Assembly (NCBI RefSeq): GCF_000820165.1
Contig: NZ_CDDD01000015.1
Coordinates: forward strand, 52,622-116,621
Source of the DNA: Aeromonas taiwanensis
Lineage (GTDB): Bacteria; Pseudomonadota; Gammaproteobacteria; Enterobacterales; Aeromonadaceae
Direction of reading: 5' to 3'
Length of the DNA: 64,000 bases
Below the pieces are notes generated by a model. That model searched no databases. It worked only from the letters and a program-made list of their open reading frames with translations, and was not told the DNA's origin. The translations under genes were made by a program, and so were the position numbers. Of this stretch, positions 26,821-37,668 are shown in pieces (positions within the stretch are counted from its first letter, which is position 1; every line of letters begins with the position of its first letter).

Positions 26821-28112
26821 TTGCGCACCTGATCCGGGTAGTCCTTGATCTGCTCGATCTGGTCGAAGTGGCTGATGCGACGGGTGTGGGTCAGGATGCA
26901 GTCACGCTCCTCACGGAAACGCGCACGCAGGTGGTGGTGTTCATCGTGCACCAGCAGGCCGTTCTCCAGGTCCAGCGCCCAGGCGCGGGGATTGAGGTTG
27001 TTGCCGGTGAGCAGGGCCCACTCCTCGTCCACGAAGATCCCCTTGAGGTGATAGGAGTTCTTCTCGCAGCACCAGAGCATCAGGTTGAGGCGGCCGCTGT
27101 CGATGTGGTGCTGGTTGCGCTCGGCAAACTTGCGCAGGTTGGTTTCGTAGAGGTAGGGGAGCCCGCCTATGGTGGAGAATTTCTCCTCCGGGGGGATGAA
27201 GAAGTCGTTGGCGGTCTTGTCGCCCACCACTATGGTCACCTTGCAGCCGCGTCTGAGCAGCGCCTCCACGTCCTTGTTCAACTCCTTGGGCGGGTTGAAA
27301 TAGGGGGTGCAGACGAAGATCTCCCGCTCGGTGGCACGCACCAGGTTGCGGATCATCCGGTTGAGCAGGTTGCCTCGCTTGCCCAGGCCCACCATGGGGG
27401 TCACGGCGATCTCACGGTCGTTGGCCGGGATGCTCTCGAAGCGGTACTGGCTGGTGCGCAGGCGCTGCTTGAAGCGGCGGATCTGGCCCTTGAGCTGCTT
27501 GGCACCGGGGATGCCGGTGCGATCCAGCCGCTGGACGGCCTCGCTGCCGAGGAAGACGTCGTCCACATAGTTGACCATGCTGCGGGTCAGGGCCGGACTG
27601 GTGATCTGGTGGTAGCGATCGAAGCGGTAGCGCTCCTGCTGGTGCAGGTAGATATCGTTGAGGCTAGCGCCGGAGTAGAGCAGGGTGTCGTCGAAGATGA
27701 AGCCCTTGAGGTGCAGCACCCCGAGCAGCTCGCGGCCCTTGACCGGCACGCCGTAGATCTCTATCTGGTGCTGGTGGCTGGCGGCCATGGCCTGGTACAT
27801 CAGGTGGTTGCCCCCCTGCTTGCCCTTGCCGATCAGGCCGCGCTGGGCGCGGTGGAAGTCGACGAACACCTTGATGTCGAGGGCGGGATTGCGCTGCTTG
27901 GCGGCATAGAGGGCGGTGAGGATCTCCCGTCCAGCTTCGTCATCCTGCAGATAGAGCGCGATCAGGTAGATGCGCTGGGTCGCATGGGCGATGAGCGACA
28001 GGATCCGGCTCTTGAAGTCCTTGGCGCTGCTGAGTACCTGAAACTGATCCGCGGCAACCGCGATCTGGGGTAAGCGGGTCAGCAACTGTCGATAATGTGC
28101 CGATGAATGCAT
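26763..28112 (-). CDS. pssA: Phosphatidylserine synthase (CDP-diacylglycerol-serine O-phosphatidyltransferase)
   Basis: Phospholipase D-superfamily enzyme making phosphatidylserine on the way to phosphatidylethanolamine. Two HKD-type motifs: HLKGFIFDD...GASLND and HLKGIFVDEEWALLTGNNLNPRAW; VGDKTANDF lies between. 449 residues from ATG 28112; GTG 28130 is an alternative without a ribosome-binding site. The 3' end is duplicated downstream. Confidence 0.94.
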   Translation of the reverse strand: MHSSAHYRQLLTRLPQIAVAADQFQVLSSAKDFKSRILSLIAHATQRIYLIALYLQDDEAGREILTALYAAKQRNPALDIKVFVDFHRAQRGLIGKGKQGGNHLMYQAMAASHQHQIEIYGVPVKGRELLGVLHLKGFIFDDTLLYSGASLNDIYLHQQERYRFDRYHQITSPALTRSMVNYVDDVFLGSEAVQRLDRTGIPGAKQLKGQIRRFKQRLRTSQYRFESIPANDREIAVTPMVGLGKRGNLLNRMIRNLVRATEREIFVCTPYFNPPKELNKDVEALLRRGCKVTIVVGDKTANDFFIPPEEKFSTIGGLPYLYETNLRKFAERNQHHIDSGRLNLMLWCCEKNSYHLKGIFVDEEWALLTGNNLNPRAWALDLENGLLVHDEHHHLRARFREERDCILTHTRRISHFDQIEQIKDYPDQVRKLLARIHRVKAHLLLKRII

Positions 28113-28227
28113 AGAGAAGCCTGAAATCACGGGATGAAGCGTTCCACTCGGGGCGAAGAATAGGCAATTCTAACAATCTGTGGCGATGGGCCCAAGCAAG
28201 AATCCGTAAAAAGTCGATGCAGAGTCA

Positions 28228-28256
28228 CATCGGGGCCGGCAGAGGCGGCCCCGATG
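28228..28256. terminator. Hairpin downstream of gntT
   Basis: CATCGGGGCCG (28228-28238) and CGGCCCCGATG (28246-28256), a perfect 11-bp stem with 7-base loop, just after the gntT stop. There is no T-run, so termination may be weak. Confidence 0.5.
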
Positions 28257-28264
28257 TCGGCGGG

Positions 28265-29638
<1,374 letters not shown>

Positions 29639-29681
29639 AAAGTTGTCCTCAAATGGTTCTAGTTGTTGTTCTGCACAATTC

Positions 29682-29697
29682 TGTGCTGCACTTCACA
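29682..29697. promoter_or_regulatory. CRP site in the gntT-gntK region
   Basis: TGTGC-TGCACT-TCACA matches TGTGA-N6-TCACA at 9 of 10 bases. Its centre (29689.5) is about 63 bases upstream of a plausible gntK start (-10-like TTAGAA 29741-29746), a class I distance. Confidence 0.65.
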
Positions 29698-29704
29698 TTG
29701 CGAA

Positions 29705-29734
29705 ACGTTACCGGTAACATGTTACCGGTAACGT
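29705..29734. promoter_or_regulatory. Double GntR operator
   Basis: Two 16-bp sites, ACGTTACCGGTAACAT (29705-29720) and ATGTTACCGGTAACGT (29719-29734), share two bases and together form a perfect 30-bp palindrome. They match the GntR/LacI-family gluconate operator and the single site before gntR at 33905. Confidence 0.9.
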
Positions 29735-29791
29735 GGTAGCTTAGAACCCATCAGGCGAACGTTTTTTGAAAAGTGAGAGAGAGGTCAAATA

Positions 29792-30301
29792 ATGGCGGGC
29801 AAGTGCATTATCGTGATGGGTGTGTGTGGCAGCGGCAAGTCCAGCATCGGCCTCAAGGTGGCCAATGCTCTGGGTGCCAAGTTCATCGACGGCGATGATC
29901 TGCACCCTCGCGCGAACATCCAGAAGATGGCGGCGGGCAACCCGCTCAACGACGAAGACAGGGCCCCCTGGCTGGAACGGATCCGCGATGCGGCCTACAG
30001 CCTGGAGCGCAAGAACGAGCTCGGCGTCATCGTCTGCTCGGCCCTCAAGAAGCAGTACCGCGACCAGATCCGCGAGGGCAACGACTCGGTACACTTCCTC
30101 TTTCTGGATGGCAGCCAGTCTCTCATTCTCGAGCGGATGCGGGCACGGCAGGGCCACTTCATGCGCGAAGCCATGGTACAGAGCCAGTTTGATACCCTGG
30201 AGCGGCCGGATGGCGAGGCCGGCGTCTTCCGCATCGACATCGACGGGACCTTCGAGCAGGTCGTCGACCGTGCCGTCACCGCGCTGCAGCAGGCGCAATG
30301 A
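29792..30301 (+). CDS. gntK: Gluconokinase
   Basis: Phosphorylates gluconate to 6-phosphogluconate. 169 residues; Walker A GVCGSGKSSIG, then DGDDLHPRANIQKMAAGNPL, typical of GntK. GAGAGAGAGG precedes ATG 29792. First gene of gntK-edd-eda, about 60 bases before edd. Confidence 0.96.
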   Translation: MAGKCIIVMGVCGSGKSSIGLKVANALGAKFIDGDDLHPRANIQKMAAGNPLNDEDRAPWLERIRDAAYSLERKNELGVIVCSALKKQYRDQIREGNDSVHFLFLDGSQSLILERMRARQGHFMREAMVQSQFDTLERPDGEAGVFRIDIDGTFEQVVDRAVTALQQAQ

Positions 30302-30361
30302 GCCATGTCGCGCGCCCGGGCACTGCCGAGCGCGCCCGTATATAGAGTTGGAGAGATAGCT

Positions 30362-32158
30362 ATGACCCATCCCGTGATCACCCTGGTGACCGACCGCATC
30401 CGCGAGCGCAGCACCGCCCGCCGCGCCCGCTTCCTGGCCCGCATCCACCGCCAGGCCGAGCAGGGCAAGACCCGCGCCTCCCTCTCCTGCGGCAACCTGG
30501 CCCACGCCGTGGCCGCCTCGAGCTGTGACGAGAAGGGACGCATCCTCGACATGACCCGTGCCAACGTCGGCATTGTCAGCGCCTACAACGACATGCTGAG
30601 CGCCCATCAGCCCTATCAGGGCTACCCGGACATCATCAAGGGCGCGCTGGCGGAGCTGGGTCACAGCGCCCAGGTCGCCGGCGGCGTCCCCGCCATGTGC
30701 GACGGCGTGACCCAGGGCCAACCGGGGATGGACATGTCCCTCTTCTCCCGGGATCTCATCGCCCAGGCCACCGCGGTCTCCCTTTCCCACAACACCTTCG
30801 ACGCCACCCTGCTGCTCGGCATCTGCGACAAGATAGCCCCGGGCCAGATCATGGGGGCGCTCTCCCACGCCCACCTGCCCACCGCCTTCGTCCCCGCCGG
30901 CCCGATGGCCAGCGGCATCAGCAACGACGAGAAGGTGAAGGTGCGCCAGCAGTACGCCGCCGGTGAAGTGGGCCGCGATGCCCTGCTGAAGATGGAGTGC
31001 GGCGCCTACCACGCGGCGGGCACCTGTACCTTCTACGGCACCGCCAACACCAACCAGCTGGTGTTCGAGGCCATGGGCCTGATGCTGCCGGGCTCCGCCT
31101 TCGTTCACCCCCACAGCGAACTGCGCCACGCCCTGACGGAAGAGGCGGCTCGTCGCATCAGCGCCATGATCCCGGGCTCCCCGGCCTATCGCCCCCTGAG
31201 CGAGGTGGTGGACGAGCGCGCCCTGGTCAACGGCCTGGTGGCCCTGCTCGCCTCCGGCGGCAGCACCAACCACAGCATTCACATGGTGGCGCTGGCCCGC
31301 GCCGCCGGCCTGGAACTGACCTGGGATGACTTGAGCGATCTCTCCGACGTGGTGCCGCTCCTGGTGCGCATGTACCCGAACGGCCCGGCCGACGTGAACG
31401 CCTTCGAGCAGGCGGGCGGCGTGCCCGGCCTGATGCGCCGTCTGGCGGAGGCGGACCTGATCCACCTGGACGCCACCCCTGTCTTCGGCGAGATGGCGGA
31501 CTACCTTACTCGTCCTGCGCTGGTGGATGGCAAGCTGGTGTGGCAGCCGGTGGGCGAGAGCCAGGATCCGACCGTGCTCTCCCCCTCCGGCAGCGAGTTC
31601 CAGGCCACCGGCGGCACCAAGCTGCTCTCCGGCAACCTGGGCCGCGCCGTGGTCAAGGTCTCTGCGGTCGCCCCGGAATACCGCGTCATCGAGGCACCGG
31701 CCCGGGTCTTCTCCTCCCAGCATGCGGTGGAGGCAGCCTACAAGGCGGGGGATCTCAATCAGGATGCCGTCATCGTCGTGCGCCACAATGGCCCGGCGGC
31801 CAACGGCATGCCGGAGCTGCACAAACTGATGCCGGTACTCGGCAACCTGCAGAAGGCGGGTCACAAGGTGGCCCTGGTCACTGACGGCCGCCTCTCCGGC
31901 GCTTCCGGCAAGATCCCGGCCGCCATCCACGTCACCCCGGAAGCGCTGCACGGCGGGGCCATCGGCCTGTTGCAGGATGGCGATCTGCTGCGGGTGGATG
32001 CGGTGACCGGCAGCCTCGACTGCCTGACCGATTTGAGCGGCCGCACCCAGGCCGAGATCGACCTCACCCTGGAACAAGAAGGGTGGGGCCGTGAACTGTT
32101 CAGCGTGATGCGTCGCGCGGTATCGAGCGCCGAGTGTGGCGCCACCATCTTTGACTAA
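30362..32158 (+). CDS. edd: 6-phosphogluconate dehydratase
   Basis: First enzyme of the Entner-Doudoroff pathway, a 4Fe-4S dehydratase of the IlvD/Edd family giving KDPG. 598 residues (E. coli 603). Cysteines in VPAMCDGVTQGQPGMD and LGICDKI are the cluster candidates. ATG 30362 with GGAG upstream gives the standard MTHPVITLVTDRI; the longer open frame upstream lies in the gntK-edd gap. Confidence 0.97.
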   Translation: MTHPVITLVTDRIRERSTARRARFLARIHRQAEQGKTRASLSCGNLAHAVAASSCDEKGRILDMTRANVGIVSAYNDMLSAHQPYQGYPDIIKGALAELGHSAQVAGGVPAMCDGVTQGQPGMDMSLFSRDLIAQATAVSLSHNTFDATLLLGICDKIAPGQIMGALSHAHLPTAFVPAGPMASGISNDEKVKVRQQYAAGEVGRDALLKMECGAYHAAGTCTFYGTANTNQLVFEAMGLMLPGSAFVHPHSELRHALTEEAARRISAMIPGSPAYRPLSEVVDERALVNGLVALLASGGSTNHSIHMVALARAAGLELTWDDLSDLSDVVPLLVRMYPNGPADVNAFEQAGGVPGLMRRLAEADLIHLDATPVFGEMADYLTRPALVDGKLVWQPVGESQDPTVLSPSGSEFQATGGTKLLSGNLGRAVVKVSAVAPEYRVIEAPARVFSSQHAVEAAYKAGDLNQDAVIVVRHNGPAANGMPELHKLMPVLGNLQKAGHKVALVTDGRLSGASGKIPAAIHVTPEALHGGAIGLLQDGDLLRVDAVTGSLDCLTDLSGRTQAEIDLTLEQEGWGRELFSVMRRAVSSAECGATIFD

Positions 32159-32167
32159 GGAAGAGCT

Positions 32168-32809
32168 ATGCAGAACTGGAAAGTGACCCCTGCCGAGGTG
32201 TTTGCCGCCTCCCCCCTGGTGCCCGTGATGGTCATCAACGACCTGGATCAGGCCCTGCCGATGGCGAAGGCCTTGCTGGCCGGCGGCATTTCGGTGTTCG
32301 AGATCACCCTGCGTACCCCGGTGGCCCTCGATGCCATCGCCCTCATCGCCAAGGCGATGCCGGAAGCCATGGTGGGTGCCGGTACCGTGCTCAACTGCGC
32401 GCAGTTTGACGCCGCCGTCGCCGCCGGTGCCCGCTTCGTCATCTCCCCGGGCATGACGCCGGCCCTGTTGGCCCACGCGGCCAAGAGCACGGCGCCGCTG
32501 ATCCCGGGCGTGGCCACCCCGTCCGAGGTGATGCAGGCGCTGGAAGCGGGCTACGACCACCTGAAGTTCTTCCCGGCCGAGGCGAACGGCGGCACCAAGG
32601 CGCTCTCCGCCATCGCGGCGCCGCTGCCCCAGGTACGGTTCTGCCCCACCGGCGGCATAGGTCCGAAGAACGTGGCCGACTACCTGGCGCTGAAATGCGT
32701 GGCTACCGTGGGCGGCTCCTGGATGCTGCCAGCAGAGGCCGTCAAGAGCGGCAACTGGGAGGAGGTGACCCGCCTCTCCCGCGAAGCGGTGGAACTGGTC
32801 AAGCGCTAA
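32168..32809 (+). CDS. eda: KDPG aldolase (Eda)
   Basis: Splits 2-keto-3-deoxy-6-phosphogluconate into pyruvate and glyceraldehyde-3-phosphate. 213 residues. The Schiff-base lysine is in DHLKFFPAE and the catalytic glutamate in FEITLRT. It follows edd by nine bases with AAGGAAG as the ribosome-binding site, and closes the operon before a strong terminator. Confidence 0.97.
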   Translation: MQNWKVTPAEVFAASPLVPVMVINDLDQALPMAKALLAGGISVFEITLRTPVALDAIALIAKAMPEAMVGAGTVLNCAQFDAAVAAGARFVISPGMTPALLAHAAKSTAPLIPGVATPSEVMQALEAGYDHLKFFPAEANGGTKALSAIAAPLPQVRFCPTGGIGPKNVADYLALKCVATVGGSWMLPAEAVKSGNWEEVTRLSREAVELVKR

Positions 32810-32830
32810 GCGCGAGGCGTCGTTCGCAAT

Positions 32831-32860
32831 GAAACAGGCCACCCCAGGGTGGCCTGTTTC
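32831..32860. terminator. Terminator between eda and gntR
   Basis: GAAACAGGCCACC (32831-32843) pairs with GGTGGCCTGTTTC (32848-32860); convergent genes, with the A/T ends of the stem giving only a short T tract either way. Confidence 0.7.
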
Positions 32861-32878
32861 ATATCTGGCGGCGGGAGG

Positions 32879-33886
32879 TCAGCCCAGACTCTCCCCCTCG
32901 TAAAGGGAGAAGCCCATGTCCTTGCACCGCTCGGGTAGCGCAGCCCCGCCGAGGCGGGCAAGCAGCATGATGGCGGCTTCGCGGCCGATGGCCTCGCGGG
33001 GGGTGACGATGCTCGCGAGCTTGGGGGTCATGGCGTGGCCGATGTCGAGGGCATTGCTGCCGGCGATGGCCACCTGCTGGGGGACCGGGATCCACCTGGC
33101 CTGGCACTGCAGCAGGGCGCCCACCGCCAGGTCGTCGTTGGTGCAGAACAGGCCGTCGAGATCGGGGAAGCGCGCCATGGCCTGGGCCAGCAGCTCTCCC
33201 CCCAGGGTGAAGCTGGAGGACTGCTCGGTCAGCAGGTGCTGGCCGGTCAGGCCGAAATCGGCCATCGCCTGGTAGTAGCCCTCCATCCGCAGCTGGGTCC
33301 GCACGTCGAGCCGAGCACCGAGGTAGATCACCTTGCGGCGTCCCCGCCGCAGCATCTCTGTTACCATGGCCCGGGCAGCCGCCCGGTGATCCATGCCCAC
33401 CACCATGTCGATGGGGGAGAGGGGCAGATCCATGGTCTCCACCACCGGGATGCCGGCGGTGGCGATCATCTTGCGGGTGCGCTCGGTATGCTGGGTGTCG
33501 GAGAGGATGAGACCGTCCACGTTGTAGGAGAGGAGCGAGGCGACCTGCTCCTCCTCCCGCTCCGGGCTGTAGCCGTAGTGGGCGAGCAGGGTCTGGTAGC
33601 CGGCGGGCCGGGTCACCGCCTCGATACCGTGGATCACCGCCGAGAAGACCTGGTTGGAGAGGGAGGGGATCAGGATGCCGATCGCCTTGCTGGTGGCGTT
33701 GGAGAGCATGTCCGGCGCCCGGTTCGGGATGTAGCCAAGCTCCTCCACCGCCGCGGCGATGCGCTCGCGGGTCCCCTCGGCCACGGCAGACGGATCGCGC
33801 AGGTAGCGACTGACGGTCATCTTGGTGACGCCGGTCAGGTCGGCGATGTCCTGCAGGGTGGGGCGGCGCTTGCGGGTGTCGTTCAT
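32879..33886 (-). CDS. gntR: Gluconate operon repressor GntR (LacI family)
   Basis: 335 residues: N-terminal LacI HTH (TLQDIADLTGVTKMTVSRYLR) and a periplasmic-binding-like effector domain. In E. coli gluconate releases GntR from its operators. It is encoded convergent to eda, and its own promoter carries the same operator, so it should repress gntT, gntK-edd-eda and itself. No strong ribosome-binding site is seen before ATG 33886. Confidence 0.93.
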   Translation of the reverse strand: MNDTRKRRPTLQDIADLTGVTKMTVSRYLRDPSAVAEGTRERIAAAVEELGYIPNRAPDMLSNATSKAIGILIPSLSNQVFSAVIHGIEAVTRPAGYQTLLAHYGYSPEREEEQVASLLSYNVDGLILSDTQHTERTRKMIATAGIPVVETMDLPLSPIDMVVGMDHRAAARAMVTEMLRRGRRKVIYLGARLDVRTQLRMEGYYQAMADFGLTGQHLLTEQSSSFTLGGELLAQAMARFPDLDGLFCTNDDLAVGALLQCQARWIPVPQQVAIAGSNALDIGHAMTPKLASIVTPREAIGREAAIMLLARLGGAALPERCKDMGFSLYEGESLG

Positions 33887-33904
33887 CTGGGGATCCGGCA
33901 GTAA

Positions 33905-33945
33905 ATGTTACAGGTAACATTACCGTTTTTGCACAACAATGTCAG
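33905..33945 (-). promoter_or_regulatory. gntR promoter with overlapping GntR operator
   Basis: Minus-strand -35 CTGACA (33945-33940), 17-base spacer, -10 TAATGT (33922-33917). The operator ATGTTACAGGTAACAT (33905-33920) overlaps the -10, implying autorepression. The site also lies 52 bases before the qnr-like gene on the other strand. Confidence 0.75.
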
Positions 33946-33971
33946 CATATGACGCCACCGGGAGGGTCGGG

Positions 33972-34622
33972 ATGATCAGGGACAAGTGCTTCGTGGACGT
34001 GCGCTTCGAGCAGCAGGAGGTGGAGGGGGAGCAGTTTGAGGGGTGCCGCTTCATCGGTTGCCACTTCTCCTGGCTGGATCTGGCCGAGAGCCGCTTCGTC
34101 GACTGCAGCTTCTATGACAGGGAGCGGGAGCTGGGCTGCCTGTTCCAGGGCTGCGATTTGCGGGAAGCGAGCTTTCTGCGCTGCGATCTGACCCTGGCGG
34201 ATTTCGGCCGCAGCCAGTGTCTGGGGCTGGAGATGCGGGACTGCCAGGCCATGGGCATCAACTTTGCCCACGCCAGCTTTGCAAACCGGATCACCGCCAG
34301 AAGCTACTTCTGCGAGGCCCATCTCACCGGGAACAACTTCAGCTACGCGAACTTCGAGCACTGCCTGCTGGAGCGGTGCGAGCTGAGTGGCAATCGCTGG
34401 CAGGGGGCCAGCCTGCTGGGGGCTTCGCTGGCGGGCTCGGATCTCAGTGGCTCCGAGTTCGGCCAGCTGGAGTGGACCAGCTTCAACCTGCAGGGCTGCG
34501 ATCTGCGCCAGTGTGATCTGCCCGGGCTGGATCTGCGTCGGGTCGACCTCACCGGAGTGCAGATCAATGAAGAGCAGCAGCAGGGGTTGCTGGAGCAGAT
34601 CGGGCTTGTCGTCTTCCCCTGA
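33972..34622 (+). CDS. Qnr-family pentapeptide-repeat protein
   Basis: 216 residues of A(D/N)LxF-type pentapeptide repeats forming a right-handed beta-helix. Blocks such as CSFYDRE, GCDLREASFLRCDLTLADF, FSYANFEHC and LLERCELSGNRW closely follow plasmid QnrB/QnrS proteins, and the length matches (214-218). Such proteins mimic DNA and protect gyrase from quinolones; chromosomal members, including AhQnr of Aeromonas hydrophila, are the presumed reservoir. ATG 33972 has GGAGG six bases upstream; an earlier ATG at 33939 lacks one. I saw no LexA box like that of qnrB. Native role unknown. Confidence 0.88.
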   Translation: MIRDKCFVDVRFEQQEVEGEQFEGCRFIGCHFSWLDLAESRFVDCSFYDRERELGCLFQGCDLREASFLRCDLTLADFGRSQCLGLEMRDCQAMGINFAHASFANRITARSYFCEAHLTGNNFSYANFEHCLLERCELSGNRWQGASLLGASLAGSDLSGSEFGQLEWTSFNLQGCDLRQCDLPGLDLRRVDLTGVQINEEQQQGLLEQIGLVVFP

Positions 34623-34688
34623 GTGAATGGAAAAAGAGGTAATTTTTCATCAAAGGACGTCGTCCGTGGCGGCAGTGCCCTTCACCAT

Positions 34689-34713
34689 GAAAAAAGCCTG
34701 CGCAAGGCAGGCT
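34689..34713 (-). terminator. Terminator after envC
   Basis: AGCCTGC (34695-34701) and GCAGGCT (34707-34713) with loop GCAAG; on the minus strand followed by TTTTTT. Confidence 0.85.
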
Positions 34714-34735
34714 ATTCGTTGTGAGGATCAGGGGG

Positions 34736-36130
34736 TCAGCGTCTGGCCAGCCACTTGGTCGGGTTGATGGCCTCGCCCTGGTAGCGAATTTCGAAGTAGA
34801 GGCCGGCGCGCTCCTGTCCCCCGCTGTCGCCGACCAGGGCCACGGGCTCACCCTGTTCCACGTTCTGCCCCACCTGGCGCAGCAGTGACTGGTTGTGGCC
34901 ATAGAGGCTCATGTAGCCCTTGCCATGGTCGATGACCAGCAGCATGCCGAAGCCGTCCAGCCAGTCGGCATAGACCACCTGGCCCGGCGCGACCGCCTTG
35001 ACCTGGGTCCCTTCGCTGGCGCCGATCAGGGTGCCCTTCCACTTCAGCTCGGCGGTGCGCGGTGACCCGTAGGAGATGAGGATGGGGCCCTGGACCGGCC
35101 AGCGCAGGTTGCCACCCGTGCTGAGTCCGCCGTAGCCGCTGCTCGCCTTGGCGCTCTTGCGGGCGGCCGCCTGCTGCTCCGCCACCCTGTCTTGCTGTGC
35201 GGTGACTCTGCGCTGTTCGGCGGCGAGTCGTTGCTGCTCGCCGACCTGACGCTGCTGGGCGGCGATCCGCTGTTGCTCCGCGAGGCGCTTCTGTTCGGCG
35301 GCCAGACGCTGCGCCTCGAGGCGGCGCTGGCGCTCCTGCTCGGCCTTGATCTTGGCCAGACGCTCCCGCTCGGCCCGCTCGCGGCGCTCTTGCTCTTCCC
35401 GCTGGCGACGCAGCTCTTCCAGCCGCGCCTTCAGCGCCTTCTCCGCCTTGACCAGCTTGGTCAGTTTCAGCTCATCGTTTTGCACCGACTGCTGCAACTG
35501 GTTGCGCACCTTGGCGCGGCTCTGCTGGCTGGCCAGCAGGCTCTGGTGATGTTGTTGCTGCTCGCCGAGCAGGGTCTGGAGACGGTTCTCGGTCTCCTTG
35601 GTGGCCTGCTGGTTCTTGGCCAGCTTGTCGCGGGTGGCACGCAGGGCGTCGATGGCCTCGATGCGGGCCTTGTTGAGGTAGTCGAAATAATCGAGGGCAC
35701 GGCTCAGTTTGGCCGGCTCCTGCTGGTTGAGCAGCAGTTTGAGGTAATCGTGGTTGCCCGCCTGGAAGGCGCTTTCCGCCTGCTTGGCCAGCAACTGCTT
35801 CTGATGCTTCGCCTGTTGCTCCAGCGCCAGCTTGTCCTGCTGCAGGCCGACCAGCTTCTGCTGGTTCTGCCTGAGCTGCAGCCTGGTCTGATCGAGCTTG
35901 GCGGCGGCGGCCGAGATAGCCTGCTCGTCGGCCTTGAGCTGGGTGTTGAGCTTGGCCAGCTCCTGCTTGCTGAGCTTGAGAGTCTGCTGTTGTTCCTTGA
36001 TCTGGGACTGCATGGCGCCAAGCTGCTGATTGGCAGCCTGGGCCTGAGTACCGATCAGGCAAAAAAACAGCGCGCCGGCCAACAGGCCGACGCGACTGGT
36101 TTTCTGTGAAATAGCTTCGCATCCCCGCAT
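34736..36130 (-). CDS. envC: Murein hydrolase activator EnvC
   Basis: Periplasmic activator of amidases AmiA/AmiB at the division site. 464 residues: signal peptide (to about residue 32, FFCLIGTQAQA), long glutamine/alanine-rich coiled coil (about 35-330), and a C-terminal LytM/M23 domain. That domain has lost zinc ligands: YFEIR replaces the active HxH and no HxxxD precedes it, while LYGH remains, as expected for an activator that is not itself a hydrolase. ATG 36130 lies nine bases past the gpmI stop, so the genes are co-transcribed. Confidence 0.93.
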   Translation of the reverse strand: MRGCEAISQKTSRVGLLAGALFFCLIGTQAQAANQQLGAMQSQIKEQQQTLKLSKQELAKLNTQLKADEQAISAAAAKLDQTRLQLRQNQQKLVGLQQDKLALEQQAKHQKQLLAKQAESAFQAGNHDYLKLLLNQQEPAKLSRALDYFDYLNKARIEAIDALRATRDKLAKNQQATKETENRLQTLLGEQQQHHQSLLASQQSRAKVRNQLQQSVQNDELKLTKLVKAEKALKARLEELRRQREEQERRERAERERLAKIKAEQERQRRLEAQRLAAEQKRLAEQQRIAAQQRQVGEQQRLAAEQRRVTAQQDRVAEQQAAARKSAKASSGYGGLSTGGNLRWPVQGPILISYGSPRTAELKWKGTLIGASEGTQVKAVAPGQVVYADWLDGFGMLLVIDHGKGYMSLYGHNQSLLRQVGQNVEQGEPVALVGDSGGQERAGLYFEIRYQGEAINPTKWLARR

Positions 36131-36138
36131 GGGGCGGA

Positions 36139-37668
36139 TTATTTCAGAATCATCAGGGGCTTGCCAGTCATTTCCGGCGGCACGGGAAGACCCATAAGAG
36201 TCAACATGGTGGGGGCCAGATCGGACAGTTTGCCGCCTTCCACCACCTCGGCCTTGCGACCGAAGTAGATGAGGGGAACCGGCAGATTGGTGTGGGCGGT
36301 GTGAGCCTGACCGGTCTCTTCGTCCATCATCTTCTCGGCGTTGCCGTGGTCGGCGGTGATCAGGCATTCGCCACCCACTTCGGCCAGGGCGTCGGTGACG
36401 CGACCGATGCAGTGGTCGACGGCCTCACAGGCCTTGACCGCAGCATCGAACACGCCGGTGTGGCCGACCATGTCGCCGTTCGGGTAGTTGCAGATGATGA
36501 CGTCGTACTTGCCGCTCTTGATGGCGCCGACCAGTTTGTCGGTCAGCTCTTCGGAGCTCATCTCCGGCTGCAGGTCATAGGTGGCCACTTTCGGGCTGGC
36601 GACGATCTCGCGATCCTCACCGGTGAAGCAGGCCTCTTCGCCGCCGTTGAAGAAGAAGGTGACGTGTGCGTACTTCTCGGTCTCGGAGATGCGCAGCTGG
36701 GTCTTGCCCTGCTTGGCCAGCCATTCACCCAGGGTGTTCACCAGGGCGGTGGGCGGGTAGGCACAGGCGGTCTTGATGTCGGCCGCGTACTCGGTCAGCA
36801 TCACGAAGTTCAGGGCCGGGGTGGCGGTGCGGGCGAAGCCGGTGAAGTCAGTGTCGACGAAGGCGCGGGTGATCTCGCGGGCGCGGTCAGCACGGAAGTT
36901 CATGAAGATCAGCGCATCGCCATCTTCCATCGGCGCAGCGTCGCCAATACGGGTGGCCTTGACGAACTCGTCGTTCTCGTCGCGGGCGTAGGCGGCAGCC
37001 AGGGCTTCGGTGGCGGACGCGGCGGTGAACTCGCCCTTGCCCTGGGTCATCAGGTCATAGGCCTGTTGTACGCGGTCCCAGCGGTTGTCGCGGTCCATGG
37101 CGTAGTAACGACCGATCATGGAGGCGAAGCGACCCTTGCCCAGGCGGGCAAACAGGGCGTCGAACAGCTCGATGGAAGACTGGGCACTGCGCGGCGGCAC
37201 GTCGCGGCCATCCAGGAAGGCGTGGAAGTAGATCTTCTCGGCGCCACGCTTGGCGGCCATCTCGATCATGCCCATGATGTGCTCTTCGTGGCTGTGGACG
37301 CCACCCGGGGACATCAGCCCCATGATGTGCACGGCCTTGCCCTTGGTCACGGCGGCGTCAACGGCCTTGGCCAGCTCGACATTCTGGAAGAAGGGGCCGT
37401 CCTGGATGTCCTTGGAGATACGGGTCAGCTCCTGATAGACGATGCGACCGGCGCCGATGTTGACGTGGCCCACTTCGGAGTTGCCCATCTGGCCGTCCGG
37501 CAGACCCACGTCCAGGCCGGAGCCGGAGATCAGGGTGCTGGTGTAGTCACGGGCCAGGCGGTCCAGGTTCGGGGTCTTGGCGGCAGCGACGGCATTGTGC
37601 TCTTGCTTGGTGCTGTAGCCCCAACCGTCCATGATGACCAGAACCAGCGGTTTCTTAGCTGTTGACAT
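36139..37668 (-). CDS. gpmI: 2,3-bisphosphoglycerate-independent phosphoglycerate mutase
   Basis: Mn-dependent interconversion of 3- and 2-phosphoglycerate in glycolysis. 509 residues (E. coli 514). Alkaline-phosphatase-superfamily motifs: [10 protein letters not shown], the phosphoserine region [14 protein letters not shown], and [11 protein letters not shown] with metal ligands. Start ATG 37668 matches the family; GAGGAC lies upstream. gpmI-envC is the same pair as in E. coli. Confidence 0.97.
   Translation of the reverse strand: MSTAKKPLVLVIMDGWGYSTKQEHNAVAAAKTPNLDRLARDYTSTLISGSGLDVGLPDGQMGNSEVGHVNIGAGRIVYQELTRISKDIQDGPFFQNVELAKAVDAAVTKGKAVHIMGLMSPGGVHSHEEHIMGMIEMAAKRGAEKIYFHAFLDGRDVPPRSAQSSIELFDALFARLGKGRFASMIGRYYAMDRDNRWDRVQQAYDLMTQGKGEFTAASATEALAAAYARDENDEFVKATRIGDAAPMEDGDALIFMNFRADRAREITRAFVDTDFTGFARTATPALNFVMLTEYAADIKTACAYPPTALVNTLGEWLAKQGKTQLRISETEKYAHVTFFFNGGEEACFTGEDREIVASPKVATYDLQPEMSSEELTDKLVGAIKSGKYDVIICNYPNGDMVGHTGVFDAAVKACEAVDHCIGRVTDALAEVGGECLITADHGNAEKMMDEETGQAHTAHTNLPVPLIYFGRKAEVVEGGKLSDLAPTMLTLMGLPVPPEMTGKPLMILK

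Noticed and set aside
29741..32842. A 1033-codon open frame on the minus strand opposite gntK-edd-eda
   Set aside because: It is fully antisense to three well-supported enzymes, has His/Gly/Ala-rich composition typical of G+C-biased shadow frames, and shows no domain.
34736..36130. EnvC as an active M23 endopeptidase
   Set aside because: Zinc-ligand positions are substituted (YFEIR, no HxxxD), as expected for the non-catalytic activator.
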